Shown here piece after piece: positions 6,265 to 13,976 of a DNA stretch of 13,976 bases (its first letter is position 1; every line of letters begins with the position of its first letter). The stretch spans positions 1 through 13,976 of the forward strand of contig CAAGDT010000109.1 in NCBI GenBank assembly GCA_900768675.1. The letters run 5' to 3'. Source of the DNA: Oscillospiraceae bacterium. GTDB taxonomy: Bacteria > Bacillota > Clostridia > Oscillospirales > Ruminococcaceae. The position numbers and the translations under genes were made by a program. A model generated the notes under the pieces. That model saw only the letters and a program-made list of their open reading frames with translations, did no database searches and had not been told where the DNA came from.

Positions 6265-6693
6265 ATGATTAACCTTGTTGGCAAGTGGCAGATAAGCGAA
6301 ACTATCGGCTTTGACCTTGAAAAGGGTATGTTCTGGAGAACTCTTGACGAGGCGCAGGCCGCAGGCGAGGACGAGAATACCCTTAAAATCCAGCGCTTCG
6401 GCGTTACCGTTTTCTATGATGACGGAACAATGGAAACTCTTGCGCCCCTTGATAAGCTGGGCGTTACAGAGGAAATGCTTGAAGCCCTTAAGGAAGAGGG
6501 AAAAACCATAAAGGACGGCATGCTTGTTCTTGAAACGAAGAAATGGAAAACCGAAGATGGAAAGAACTATATAAACTCGGAAATTCAGGGAGAAATAGCG
6601 GGCGAAGAGGTTTCTCCCTGGGCTGAAATAGTTGAAGTAGACGAAAATACAATCGAAATGCTTGGCGCTTTGCGCTATAAGAGAGCAGAATAA
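6265..6693 (+). CDS. Lipocalin-like cytoplasmic protein, function unknown
   Basis: A 142-residue acidic protein without a signal peptide. It opens INLVGKWQISETIGFD, a lipocalin-like first strand (GKW), and continues with strands such as VTVFYDDGTMET and MLVLETKKWKTEDGKNY, with one helix TEEMLEALKEEGK (about residues 72-84). It shares TIKDG with the lipoprotein gene upstream, so both may be variants of one fold. I chose ATG 6265 because AAAGGAG (6251-6257) lies seven bases before it; ATG 6259 would be only one base from that site. It lies 40 bp after the previous gene and 17 bp before the next. Function unknown. Confidence 0.75.
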   Translation: MINLVGKWQISETIGFDLEKGMFWRTLDEAQAAGEDENTLKIQRFGVTVFYDDGTMETLAPLDKLGVTEEMLEALKEEGKTIKDGMLVLETKKWKTEDGKNYINSEIQGEIAGEEVSPWAEIVEVDENTIEMLGALRYKRAE

Positions 6694-6710
6694 TTCCGGA
6701 GGTGTTACAA

Positions 6711-7286
6711 ATGGGATTTTTTGACAAGCTTAAAAACGAGGCTGCCGCAGCCGTTTCCGGTGCGGTAAAACAGGCTGCTGTAAACGCAGTCAGCAAAACG
6801 GAAAAAATAGTTTTCCCCGACCTTCCCGAGAGCATGGAGGCTTTCAAGGCGCTGCCACAGGCTGCTCTTTCCACTCCCTTTGATACAGCGGCACTTGCGG
6901 TTGCAGCCTTCTGCCTTTTCCCCGCAAACAAGGAGCTTTGCTATGAGATGATTGATTTTCTCCGTGGACCCAGACCTATGACCGGAATTGACAAGCAGTT
7001 CATTTCCGACCGCTTCCGTGATAAGGACTATGTTCCCCGCTCCTATTTCGAGGGCGCAACACCTGCAAACAACTATATACCGACAGAGCCCTACACAATT
7101 ACCGTTAAGACAGGCGCTCACTCCTACGAGCAGGAGGGATATGTTAAGCTTTTCCTGACCTCCGGCGGCGCAGACGACCCCAGACCAATTACTCTGCGCA
7201 GCAAGGGCAGCCAGTGGTACCTCTGGGAATACTCCAGCGTTCTTCTCGGCGTAAAAACTCCCGCTGAGGCAGACCCCTGGGCGTGA
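6711..7286 (+). CDS. DUF6935-like protein
   Basis: A 191-residue soluble protein whose conserved features match what I recall of DUF6935, a family of unknown function in Clostridia. It opens MGFFDKLKNEAAAAVSGAV, an amphipathic helix. Then come FPDLPESMEAFKALPQAAL, a helix with ALAVAAFCLFPANKELCYEM, FLRGPRPM, ISDRFRDKDYVPRSYFEGATP, NNYIPTEPYTI, YVKLFLTSGGADDPRPITLR, WYLWEYSSVLLGV and the terminal DPWA. ATG 6711 has GGAGG at 6698-6702; the GTG at 6702 is part of that ribosome site. It is third in the operon. No catalytic residues can be assigned. Confidence 0.82.
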   Translation: MGFFDKLKNEAAAAVSGAVKQAAVNAVSKTEKIVFPDLPESMEAFKALPQAALSTPFDTAALAVAAFCLFPANKELCYEMIDFLRGPRPMTGIDKQFISDRFRDKDYVPRSYFEGATPANNYIPTEPYTITVKTGAHSYEQEGYVKLFLTSGGADDPRPITLRSKGSQWYLWEYSSVLLGVKTPAEADPWA

Positions 7287-7322
7287 TAAAAAGATAAACT
7301 GCATAAAAATGGGGGAAATGAA

Positions 7323-10250
7323 ATGAATATATTTAAAAAGCTTGGGGCAGGTCTTCTGTCGGCGGCTTTGCTTGCTTCATCGGTACAGATAAGCGCCTTT
7401 GCCGACTCAAATGTAAAGGTTACGGTTATCAAAAATCAGAATTTTGTTATAATAGGCTACGAGGATTACAGCTTCACCGCCAAGGTAAGCGGCGCAAGCA
7501 ATGTGGAGTATTCCTGGCAGGCTATGGCTCCATCTAACGGAAAATGGTTTGACCTTGATGTTGAGAACGACGCCTGGAGCGGTACCCACGCAAAAACCGT
7601 CACCTTTAAAGCCTCTACCCGTGAACGGGCAGGCTGGAACGAGGAGGACTGCGAGAACTGGACGCAGGTAAATCTCCGCTGCAGGGTTACCGTCGGTGAT
7701 GAGGATTACTTTTCCGGCGCCGTGCATTTAGAAAATATGCACACAATGGAATATGCAAAGGAGCTTGTGGCAGGAGATAATGTAACCGTTAAGCAGATTT
7801 CTCCCGCCGCAGAAAAAACAGACGGCTACATAATGCTGAATACCGAAGCGGGCAGTAATCTTGACTTCGAGTTCTCATACACCGATTTAAGCTCTGACCT
7901 TAAAGCCTTAGGCTTTACCGCAGAGCCTGCAATCCTGTATACCGAGGACGGCAAAACCGAGAAAAAGGCTGATGTTACCGTTTCAAAGGGCACCTGCAAG
8001 GGCTCTGTTCCCGTAATAAGCGATACTGTTCTTGCCTGGGCAGGAGTACGCATTATGCACGGCAGCACAAGGGTAGATATGAAGGGCAAGTATTATGTGC
8101 TGAATGCAGAAAAGGGCGGACTTTACGGAACTGCCGAAATTCCCGAAAGCGTTGTTTTCGGCTCAGCAACCACCGTAAAGCTTTCCGACTTCCCCGAAAG
8201 CCTTGATAAAAAAGGACTTCTCCACTATCAGTGGCAGTTCTGCGACAGCGGAAGCAACTGGGTCAGCTACACAAACACCCTGGATTTCAACAAGAGAACC
8301 TTCCCCTTGCTGGACTCTTCCTTTAAGGCAGGCAGAATGATAAGATGCGTAATTACCGCCGACGGCTACGACGGACAGCTTATTACCAACGGCGCAATCT
8401 GCTCCGTCGGCTTCAATTACTCTACTCCTCCTGATTTCAGCGTCTTCTACGACCCGCTGGTAAGTCAGCTTATGATACCCGACTCCTCACCCAAGCTGGA
8501 ATATGTGGCTATGGAGTATCAGACAACAACTCCCGACTGGTCAAAAGCACAGGCAGGAAACGGCGGAAACCTCTATCTTGAAGACCCTTCCGTAAACCCT
8601 ATAACCTACGATAAGATGTATTATGTTTATGCAAGATATCGGGCAACAGATTATCTTGACTACGGCGTAAAATTTTCTGAAAGTCGGGTATATACGGGAG
8701 TTACCAAAAAAATACAGGCAATAGAGTTCAGTCTCAATCATGTTTTTGCAAAGCCCGGAATTATCATTAAGCTTGACGTAAAAACAATTCCCGCTGATAT
8801 CCCCACCTTTGACGGAATACTCGGCTCGAAATGGTATTGCAGAGCAAATTACGGCTCCGGCAAAGAAATAGTTTCTCTTTATGCAGACGCTGCCTGCACA
8901 AAGAAACTCGAAGCAAATAAGTATTACAAAACTATTTATGTAAAAGCGAACGAACCCCACAACGACGTTGAAGTAGCAGCCGAAACCCAGGTAGGCTACA
9001 ACGATGTTAAGCGGGCAGTATGCCTGATAGATATTGCAAATAAGGACGGGAAAACCTATAAAATTTCTGAGTTCAGCTTTACCGACATACCATTCACCAT
9101 AGGAAACGGCATGACCGGCGAGCTTGGTATGAACTTTTATCCGGTTGACGGGGTTGCAGGAACCTACGATACGGGCTATTACAGCGATGTTAAGATTTCA
9201 GATGTACGCAAAAGCAATGGACTTCACGTTTCGGAAGACTTGGTTTCTGTAAAGCTAAAGGATGATGGGCTTGAACCAATCCTTGTTGTAAAAACATCGC
9301 GCGATACCCCTCTGGAAAAATACTACTGCGACGTCACCGTTCCGGCAAAATACTCCAATTCAGGTAAGGAAATCAAGAAAACCTTAGAAATAGTCGTCGA
9401 ATCCAGAAGCGTCCCTCTCACCGCACTCTTCACAACGCAAAGCCTTAAGATTCCTACGGGCGGAACTGTGAAAAACACTGTCAACACCGACGAAGCCGAC
9501 TGTACCGTAACTTATTCCAGCAGCAATCCTGAGGTTGCTTCTGTGGACAATACAGGAAAGGTTACTGCAACAGGAAAAGGAACAGCAACAATTACCGCAA
9601 CCGTAACAACTGCCGACGGCACAAAGACTGTAACAAAATCAACCGTAACTACTCTTGACGAGGAAGCAATCAGCTTCGCAAGGGAAGAAGCTCCCCTTGT
9701 TACCGCTAAGCCTAAGACTTCCGTAAAAACAGTAAAGGCAAACTCCGTAACCCTTAGCTGGACAAAGAAAAGCGGAGCAAAGGGCTACCGTATCCAGCAG
9801 CTTGTAAACGGAAAATGGAAAACCGTAAAAACTCTCAGCAGCAAAACCACAAGCTATACCTTAACCGGTCTGAAAAGCGGAACAGACTACATTTTCCGTG
9901 TAAACTACTGCGTAACCTCGAACGGTACGAAAAAGTATAAGCTTTACGGCGACAATCTCTCCGTTCTTACAAATCCCGCAAAGGTCAAGAGCTTTACCGC
10001 TTCCTCAGTCAATAACGGAACCGCAAAAATCAAGTGGTCAAAGCCCTCTAAGGCAGACGGATATATTGTTGAAATGTACAAAAACGGAAAGTGGGAGCAG
10101 GTAGGAAAATACGACTATAAAACCACCTCCGCAAAGCTCTCCGGTCTTAAAGCAGGCTCAACCTGCAAGCTCCGTATACGCTCCTACAAGGTAAGCCCCA
10201 ACGGAGTTTCATACAGCAGCTACGTCAGCCTGTCCTTCAAAGCAAAGTAA
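7323..10250 (+). CDS. Large secreted protein with BIG2 and two FN3 domains
   Basis: A 975-residue exported protein, last in the operon. A signal peptide covers residues 1-28 (FKKLGAGLLSAALLASS, cleavage near AFA-D). Residues about 29-690 are beta rich with repeated Ig-like pieces, such as EYSWQAMAPSNGKWFDL and HYQWQFCDSGSNWVSY, a Trp-containing pattern typical of Ig-like repeats. Residues about 697-780 form a BIG2 domain (VTYSSSNPEVASVDNTGKVTATGKGTATITA). Two fibronectin III domains follow, about 787-885 (SVTLSWTKKSGAKGYRIQ) and 886-975 (TAKIKWSKPSKADGYIVE). There is no LPXTG motif or C-terminal membrane anchor, so it is secreted or held non-covalently. GGGGGA lies before the ATG. Confidence 0.88.
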   Translation: MNIFKKLGAGLLSAALLASSVQISAFADSNVKVTVIKNQNFVIIGYEDYSFTAKVSGASNVEYSWQAMAPSNGKWFDLDVENDAWSGTHAKTVTFKASTRERAGWNEEDCENWTQVNLRCRVTVGDEDYFSGAVHLENMHTMEYAKELVAGDNVTVKQISPAAEKTDGYIMLNTEAGSNLDFEFSYTDLSSDLKALGFTAEPAILYTEDGKTEKKADVTVSKGTCKGSVPVISDTVLAWAGVRIMHGSTRVDMKGKYYVLNAEKGGLYGTAEIPESVVFGSATTVKLSDFPESLDKKGLLHYQWQFCDSGSNWVSYTNTLDFNKRTFPLLDSSFKAGRMIRCVITADGYDGQLITNGAICSVGFNYSTPPDFSVFYDPLVSQLMIPDSSPKLEYVAMEYQTTTPDWSKAQAGNGGNLYLEDPSVNPITYDKMYYVYARYRATDYLDYGVKFSESRVYTGVTKKIQAIEFSLNHVFAKPGIIIKLDVKTIPADIPTFDGILGSKWYCRANYGSGKEIVSLYADAACTKKLEANKYYKTIYVKANEPHNDVEVAAETQVGYNDVKRAVCLIDIANKDGKTYKISEFSFTDIPFTIGNGMTGELGMNFYPVDGVAGTYDTGYYSDVKISDVRKSNGLHVSEDLVSVKLKDDGLEPILVVKTSRDTPLEKYYCDVTVPAKYSNSGKEIKKTLEIVVESRSVPLTALFTTQSLKIPTGGTVKNTVNTDEADCTVTYSSSNPEVASVDNTGKVTATGKGTATITATVTTADGTKTVTKSTVTTLDEEAISFAREEAPLVTAKPKTSVKTVKANSVTLSWTKKSGAKGYRIQQLVNGKWKTVKTLSSKTTSYTLTGLKSGTDYIFRVNYCVTSNGTKKYKLYGDNLSVLTNPAKVKSFTASSVNNGTAKIKWSKPSKADGYIVEMYKNGKWEQVGKYDYKTTSAKLSGLKAGSTCKLRIRSYKVSPNGVSYSSYVSLSFKAK

Positions 10251-10270
10251 AATTGCATAACAGTATACTG

Positions 10271-10297
10271 AGCCCGTGAAGCGCAGCTTCACGGGCT
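10271..10297 (+). terminator. Terminator-like hairpin after the surface operon
   Basis: AGCCCGUGAAGC-GCA-GCUUCACGGGCU is a perfect 12-bp stem 20 bp after the stop of the BIG2/FN3 gene. The tail, UGUACUUAUCUUUU, is U-rich but interrupted. On the minus strand the stem lacks a U-tail. Confidence 0.65.
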
Positions 10298-10317
10298 GTA
10301 CTTATCTTTTAAAAGCT

Positions 10318-10428
10318 ATACAGGCGGACGAGAAACCGTCAGATGCTAGGAAGCCCCATAACGGCTAGGCTTTGTGCCTGCCGTTATGGGGGTGACGACG
10401 CAGATGACGGTTTCTCGTCCGCCTGTAT
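10318..10428. repeat. 111-bp palindromic element between convergent operons
   Basis: A perfect 24-bp inverted repeat (10318-10341 with 10405-10428) encloses a second, nested hairpin: CCCCATAACGGC (10354-10365) with GCCGTTATGGGG (10380-10391), then AGGC/GCCT with loop TTTGT. The two stems are separated by an asymmetric internal loop (10342-10353 and 10392-10404). The right end touches the TGA stop of the response regulator. It could end transcription of both convergent operons, but no strong U-tail follows on either strand. It resembles a REP-like or MITE-like mobile palindrome. No target duplication beyond AT is visible. Confidence 0.75.
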
Positions 10429-11051
10429 CAAAATCCGTTAACTATCAATCTCTTACTCATAACCATAGCCGCCAGCTTAGTCTTTGAAGTAAATCCCGTT
10501 TTGGAAAGCATACTGCTGATATGCATTTTTATGCAGTCGGGAGAAACTCCGAGCCTGTCGCCCATCTGCTTATAGGTCATTCCCTCCACCAGCAGCCGCA
10601 GCACCTTTATCTCCGCTTCTGTAAAGTCGTAGCTGCTTGCGTTTCCGAGCCGCACCTCCGGAGTTCTGTCGGGGAAAACCCGTTCCCCGCTTACTGTCCG
10701 CTCAACAACGGACATAAGCTCCTCCCGGCTTGCGTCCTTGAACCATATACTGTCCGCCCCCGCTTCCTTTGCACGGTTTATGTAGCCGCAGTCCAGCATC
10801 GAGGTAACGATAATAACCTTTATATCGGGAAACTGTGCCTTAATCCTCTTTGTAGCCTCAAAGCCGCTTTCGTCGTTTTCGGTGCAGACGTCCATAAGCA
10901 CCAGATTGATATTATATTTTTTACAGTACAGCTCCGCCAGCCCTGCTCCTGCAACAGAAGCCGCAAGGCAGAACTTATCGCTTCCCGTAATATAGTTTTC
11001 CATGCTTTCACGCATAAGGCGCTGGTCCTCGACAATAAGTACGTTTATCAT
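10428..11051 (-). CDS. LuxR/NarL-family response regulator
   Basis: A 207-residue two-component response regulator. The receiver domain (1-120) has the acidic pair Glu8-Asp9, the phosphoacceptor Asp54 in LVLMDV, Thr83 in IIVTSM and Lys105 in WFKDAS, all present. The C-terminal LuxR helix-turn-helix (about 140-200) reads FTEAEIKVLRLLVEGMTYKQMG, then LGVSPDCIKMHISSMLSKTG. It should bind DNA when phosphorylated by the kinase upstream. Its ATG overlaps the kinase stop as ATGA. The stop codon overlaps the end of a large palindrome. Target genes are unknown; the convergent surface operon is a candidate only by position. Confidence 0.93.
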   Translation of the reverse strand: MINVLIVEDQRLMRESMENYITGSDKFCLAASVAGAGLAELYCKKYNINLVLMDVCTENDESGFEATKRIKAQFPDIKVIIVTSMLDCGYINRAKEAGADSIWFKDASREELMSVVERTVSGERVFPDRTPEVRLGNASSYDFTEAEIKVLRLLVEGMTYKQMGDRLGVSPDCIKMHISSMLSKTGFTSKTKLAAMVMSKRLIVNGF

Positions 11052-12004
11052 AACTGCTTCTCCTTTTCAGCGGGAACGGTTAAAGTCAGCCTGAAATCCG
11101 GCAGAAACTTTACTTCCAGAGCTGCGCCGCTTTTTTCGGTCAATGTGCGAAGGGAGGTAAGTCCTCCGCCCTCCGCTGCATTTTCTGCGGGCTTTTTGCC
11201 GTTGTTTGTGATACCAGCCCTTATCAATTTGTCCTCGTTTTCAATCCGCACATACATTTCGGTCGCTTCCCCGTGTCTGACTGCGTTTGTGGCACATTCC
11301 CGCATAGCTGCGATTATGAGCCGCTTTGCCTTTTCGTTGTTTGCAGGAAGTGCACCCTCTACCGTTATGCGAAGCCCGATACCTGCGGCGGCTTCAATAA
11401 ACCGCTGAAGACTGTCGCCCTTTTCCTGCCGCTCCTTCTCTCTTTTAAGCATACCAACCGCATTTTTCCAGGATATAATATCCGCTTCCGTGGCAGGTCT
11501 TCCCTGCTGCAAAAGCCGTCTTGTGGCAATAACACATCTTCCTATATCGTCATGCAGCCGCATTTTCATATTAAGAGCTTCCTCCTCACGGGTAACTGCA
11601 ATAACATCGGCAGAAAGCTGCCGCAGGCGGTTTCCGTATTCTTCAAGCAGGCGGTTTTCTTCCAGAAGCTCCCTTTGCCGCCTGTACAGTTCGGTCACCT
11701 CCGCCGCTGTAACCTGCGTATACTCTGCGCCGTACCGGGTAACAACCCTTTCCTCAGAAAACCGCCAGGCGCTTTTATCCTCAAGAATAAAAATATCCTT
11801 CTGGCGGCAGGCTGCTGCGCTGTCCCCCTCTGTAATGCTCCTTATGTCTGCAATACTCTGCAAATCCCTTCCTGTAAGGGCAAAGACAAGCTTTGTCATA
11901 CGATGATTGCAGAGAGTGACAATGCCCTTACGGTCGAAAAAGCATACGCCGTCCGGAAGATTATCCAAAGCCTCCTTAACGGAATTTCGCCTAAAACCCC
12001 TCAT
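11048..12004 (-). CDS. Soluble sensor histidine kinase (HisKA_3-like)
   Basis: A 318-residue kinase without membrane segments. Residues about 8-100 look like a PAS domain (LDNLPDGVCFFDRKGIVTLCN). A coiled coil follows (105-140), then the dimerisation helix with phospho-acceptor His151 in MRLHDDIGRC, the HisKA_3-type H-D pair. The ATPase domain has the N box RECATNAVRHG (Asn240) and a glycine-rich G2 box EGGGLTSLR (279-281). The G1 box is weaker (ITNNGKK lacks the classic D-x-G). ATG 12004 has AAGGAGG upstream and overlaps the end of the preceding gene by 14 nt. Lacking a membrane sensor of its own, it may take its signal from the 7TM protein encoded upstream. Confidence 0.88.
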   Translation of the reverse strand: MRGFRRNSVKEALDNLPDGVCFFDRKGIVTLCNHRMTKLVFALTGRDLQSIADIRSITEGDSAAACRQKDIFILEDKSAWRFSEERVVTRYGAEYTQVTAAEVTELYRRQRELLEENRLLEEYGNRLRQLSADVIAVTREEEALNMKMRLHDDIGRCVIATRRLLQQGRPATEADIISWKNAVGMLKREKERQEKGDSLQRFIEAAAGIGLRITVEGALPANNEKAKRLIIAAMRECATNAVRHGEATEMYVRIENEDKLIRAGITNNGKKPAENAAEGGGLTSLRTLTEKSGAALEVKFLPDFRLTLTVPAEKEKQL

Positions 12005-13658
12005 AATCAGCCTCCTTACTCAGAGTCAGCACAAGCTGCCATTCCCCGTCCTCGTCCCGTACTGCCATAACATTATCGGAAGCGAGAACGGATAAATCGG
12101 CGTCCGAGTCGGTATTTACCGTAACAGAATATGCCTTTTCCTTTTTTTCTGCAATGGCTGTAATGCAGGTTATGCAGTCAATTGAAAGCTCCACAATCTG
12201 CTCGAAGAAATCATAGCTTTTCATTACAATTCCCGCAGGAATTTTCTCCCCGATATCCGATTTATAGCCGCAGGAAACCCCGTACAGCTCAAGATTATCC
12301 ATAGACTCCGAAAAGGCAAGCTGAAGCTCTCTTGCCTCAAGGAAAAGCTCCTTATCGCTGATAAGAATAAGATTGCTCCGCCGTTTGAGATATGCCCCGA
12401 TAACCGTCATCTTCCCCAGCAGCTTAACCCGCTCCTCCTCTGAAGCAGTGCTTTCAAAGGCGTCGATAAGCTTCACCATAAGCTCTATCTGCCCCGAGGT
12501 ATCCCGCCCTATTATATCGTACAGCCTGTCAAGCTCCGCTATCCGGGCTTCCTTTTCTTTAAGAGCGTATTCCTCGCTTAAAAGCTCGTTGCTGTCCGTA
12601 AGGCTTTCCTTTACGTCGCTAAGCTCCTCCAAAACCGCCAGCAGCGGCGACATATCCTCCGCCCATACCGCCCGTCCGCCACGAATGGGTGCGCTTGAAA
12701 TACGAAACCCGTTCGGAAGCGTTACAGACCCATTTTCCGCACTTCGCAGTATCTCCTTAGAAACACCCTGCGCTCCCTTCGAGGACAGTATTACATTGTA
12801 CTCCCGGTCGGTAATCATCATTCCCGTTTTCGATGCGTCGAACAGCTCACGATAATGGGTATTTGAGCGGATAAGCCCGCATTGTATGCAGCTTTCAAAA
12901 ACTGCGGCTATAAGCAGGCAGAATGCAACCGTCATATCTCCTGCTATAATTCTGACCCATGGCAATTTCAAAAGATATGTAATCCCGTAAATAACCGCTG
13001 CTGCAACAGGAAAAAAAGGTAGCAGCAGTATTTTTTTGCTGCGTGGCAGCCTGCACTTAAGAAGCATTACAGTAAGCGCCGTCAATGTGCAGCCCAACAC
13101 CCAGCACACAACAAGCCAGTAGCCTGCGGCATGACTGCCGTTTTCGGCGGTATGGGGCTCTCCCTCGGGAAAGGTAAAAACTATATTATGAAAATCGTTT
13201 GTAGCGGTCAGCAAAAACAGCAAAGCCGCAGGTATAAAAAGCAAAGTGGCAGTCTTCGGCAGTCGGTATTCATCTGATTTTCCCAGAGTTAAGGCTATAA
13301 GAACTCCCAGAAGCGGGATAAAAATAATAGGCAGGTAATAAAGATACCACAGATACCGTGGCAAGTCAGGTTCAAGCTCAGGCGGCACAATACTGTATTT
13401 CGCTGTTCTTGCAAGAATCCAGAACACCATCAGTACAGCCACTCCGGTAAGATACCGCCTTATCTGCGGCTGTATAATGCGGTTTCGCACAGAAACGCCC
13501 CAGGCGGAAAAAAGCCCGATATATATTGCAGGACGGATATAATCAGGAGCAACGTCTGAAATGCCTGCGAAGCCCATCCAGCGGAATATAACCGCCGCAG
13601 TTATCAGCAGAATAACGGTAATGCAGATTGCTGCTGTACGCTTTTTCTGTCCTGTCAC
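11991..13658 (-). CDS. 7TM-type sensor protein with PAS and degenerate kinase core
   Basis: A 555-residue membrane sensor. Residues 1-258 hold about eight hydrophobic helices (near 8-27, 44-60, 68-85, 103-125, 135-152, 180-203, 209-230, 238-258) and TNDFHNIVF, a mark of the histidine-kinase N-terminal 7TM domain. A PAS-like domain follows (about 268-333, YRELFDASKTGMMITD), then a coiled coil (336-376) and a helical pair (LYDIIGRDTSGQIELM, about 380). That pair lacks the phospho-acceptor His, and the C-terminal part lacks recognisable N and G boxes. It probably senses a ligand and acts on the soluble kinase encoded next. The start is GTG, with GAGGTG upstream. It could be a divergent active kinase, but this looks unlikely. 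Confidence 0.8.
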   Translation of the reverse strand: MTGQKKRTAAICITVILLITAAVIFRWMGFAGISDVAPDYIRPAIYIGLFSAWGVSVRNRIIQPQIRRYLTGVAVLMVFWILARTAKYSIVPPELEPDLPRYLWYLYYLPIIFIPLLGVLIALTLGKSDEYRLPKTATLLFIPAALLFLLTATNDFHNIVFTFPEGEPHTAENGSHAAGYWLVVCWVLGCTLTALTVMLLKCRLPRSKKILLLPFFPVAAAVIYGITYLLKLPWVRIIAGDMTVAFCLLIAAVFESCIQCGLIRSNTHYRELFDASKTGMMITDREYNVILSSKGAQGVSKEILRSAENGSVTLPNGFRISSAPIRGGRAVWAEDMSPLLAVLEELSDVKESLTDSNELLSEEYALKEKEARIAELDRLYDIIGRDTSGQIELMVKLIDAFESTASEEERVKLLGKMTVIGAYLKRRSNLILISDKELFLEARELQLAFSESMDNLELYGVSCGYKSDIGEKIPAGIVMKSYDFFEQIVELSIDCITCITAIAEKKEKAYSVTVNTDSDADLSVLASDNVMAVRDEDGEWQLVLTLSKEADYEGF

Positions 13659-13685
13659 GGCGGTTCACCTCGCTTTACTGCCCTA

Positions 13686-13714
13686 ATTATACCATTTCTT
13701 TTCGCCCAAATCAA
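13686..13714 (-). promoter_or_regulatory. Sigma-A promoter of the signalling operon
   Basis: On the minus strand, -35 TTGATT (13709-13714), a 17-bp spacer and a perfect -10 TATAAT (13686-13691). It lies 28 bp before the GTG of the 7TM sensor, so the leader is very short. Confidence 0.88.
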
Positions 13715-13749
13715 TATTTAACCGCAAAAAGCTAAGCACAAGACGCAAA

Positions 13750-13792
13750 AAACCGCATAACAGCAAGCTTTACGCCCACCGTTATGCGGTTT
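13750..13792 (-). terminator. Intrinsic terminator of the dipeptidase gene
   Basis: On the minus strand, AAACCGCATAAC and GTTATGCGGTTT (12 bp, arms 13781-13792 and 13750-13761, loop 19 nt) end in a run of six T. It lies 25 bp after the dipeptidase stop and just before the promoter of the signalling operon. Confidence 0.85.
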
Positions 13793-13817
13793 GCCAACAC
13801 TATTCCAAATGCCGTAA

Positions 13818-13976
13818 TCAAAGATTAGACAGCCTTACAATCGCCCCGAAATAAATCTCCCTGAGCCGTAAAAACCAGTTAAGGGGAATATATTCGTTCT
13901 TCTGATGTTCGGTCAGTTCCATTCCCGGATAGCTGGGTCCGAATGCAACAATATTGTCCATAGCCCTTGCATAAGT
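13818..13976 (-). CDS. M20-family dipeptidase (PepV/Sapep-like), C-terminal end
   Basis: Only the last 52 codons are in the window; the gene runs off the right edge. The visible part reads TYARAMDNIVAFGPSYPG, then LTEHQKNEYIPLNWFL, then a helix to the stop. This matches the C-terminal end of PepV/Sapep-type metallo-dipeptidases, in which TYAR, the AFGP-x-x-PG loop and the H-Q-x-[ND]-E-[YF]-I stretch belong to the catalytic domain; the His of HQKNE is expected to be a metal ligand. These are cytoplasmic enzymes that cleave short peptides, with zinc or manganese. It has its own terminator and is separate from the signalling operon. Confidence 0.85.
   Translation of the reverse strand, partial: TYARAMDNIVAFGPSYPGMELTEHQKNEYIPLNWFLRLREIYFGAIVRLSNL

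Noticed and set aside
10318..10428. Integron attC site or CRISPR repeat
   Set aside because: No GTTRRRY core site, no array of repeats, and no integrase or cas gene.
10521..12070. Long plus-strand frames opposite the kinase and regulator genes
   Set aside because: They lack ribosome sites and family likeness, and lie antisense to genes with clear domains.

Overview
The window looks like chromosomal DNA of a gut-type Firmicute in class Clostridia, probably Ruminococcus or another Oscillospiraceae. Evidence: AGGAGG-type ribosome binding sites, sigma-A promoters, moderate GC, secreted proteins with Ig-like (BIG2) and fibronectin III repeats, a 7TM-type histidine-kinase sensor, and a protein resembling clostridial DUF6935. 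This is inference from sequence; no search was run.

Layout. (1) 94-3074, minus strand: a phage head module in canonical order. It holds scaffold, major capsid protein, gp6-like connector, head closure protein, HK97 gp10-like neck protein and tail terminator. It has its own promoter, overlaid by an array of four GGACA sites, and a tandem terminator-like pair right after the capsid gene. No portal, terminase or tail gene is visible. The first 93 bp hold only an 11-codon ATG frame. (2) 3190-5652, minus strand: a lipoprotein gene followed by a secreted BIG2 protein gene, ending in a strong terminator. They lie behind a strong promoter and a ~165-nt leader predicted to fold into a long rod followed by a UUCG-loop terminator. 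(3) 5765-10297, plus strand: a four-gene operon of small lipoprotein, lipocalin-like protein, DUF6935-like protein and a 975-aa secreted BIG2/FN3 protein. (4) 10318-10428: a 111-bp near-perfect palindrome between the convergent operons. (5) 10428-13714, minus strand: a three-gene signalling operon of 7TM sensor with a degenerate kinase core, soluble histidine kinase and LuxR-type response regulator, with overlapping genes and a near-consensus promoter. (6) 13818-13976, minus strand: the C-terminal end of an M20-family dipeptidase gene with its terminator.

How they work together. The two divergent surface-protein operons share the 387-bp gap at 5466-5852 and probably serve the cell envelope. 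The signalling operon converges on the plus-strand surface operon and could control it, but nothing in the sequence proves this. The most unusual items are the structured leader RNA at 5485-5652, the palindrome at 10318-10428, and the isolated capsid module with its repeated operator-like array.
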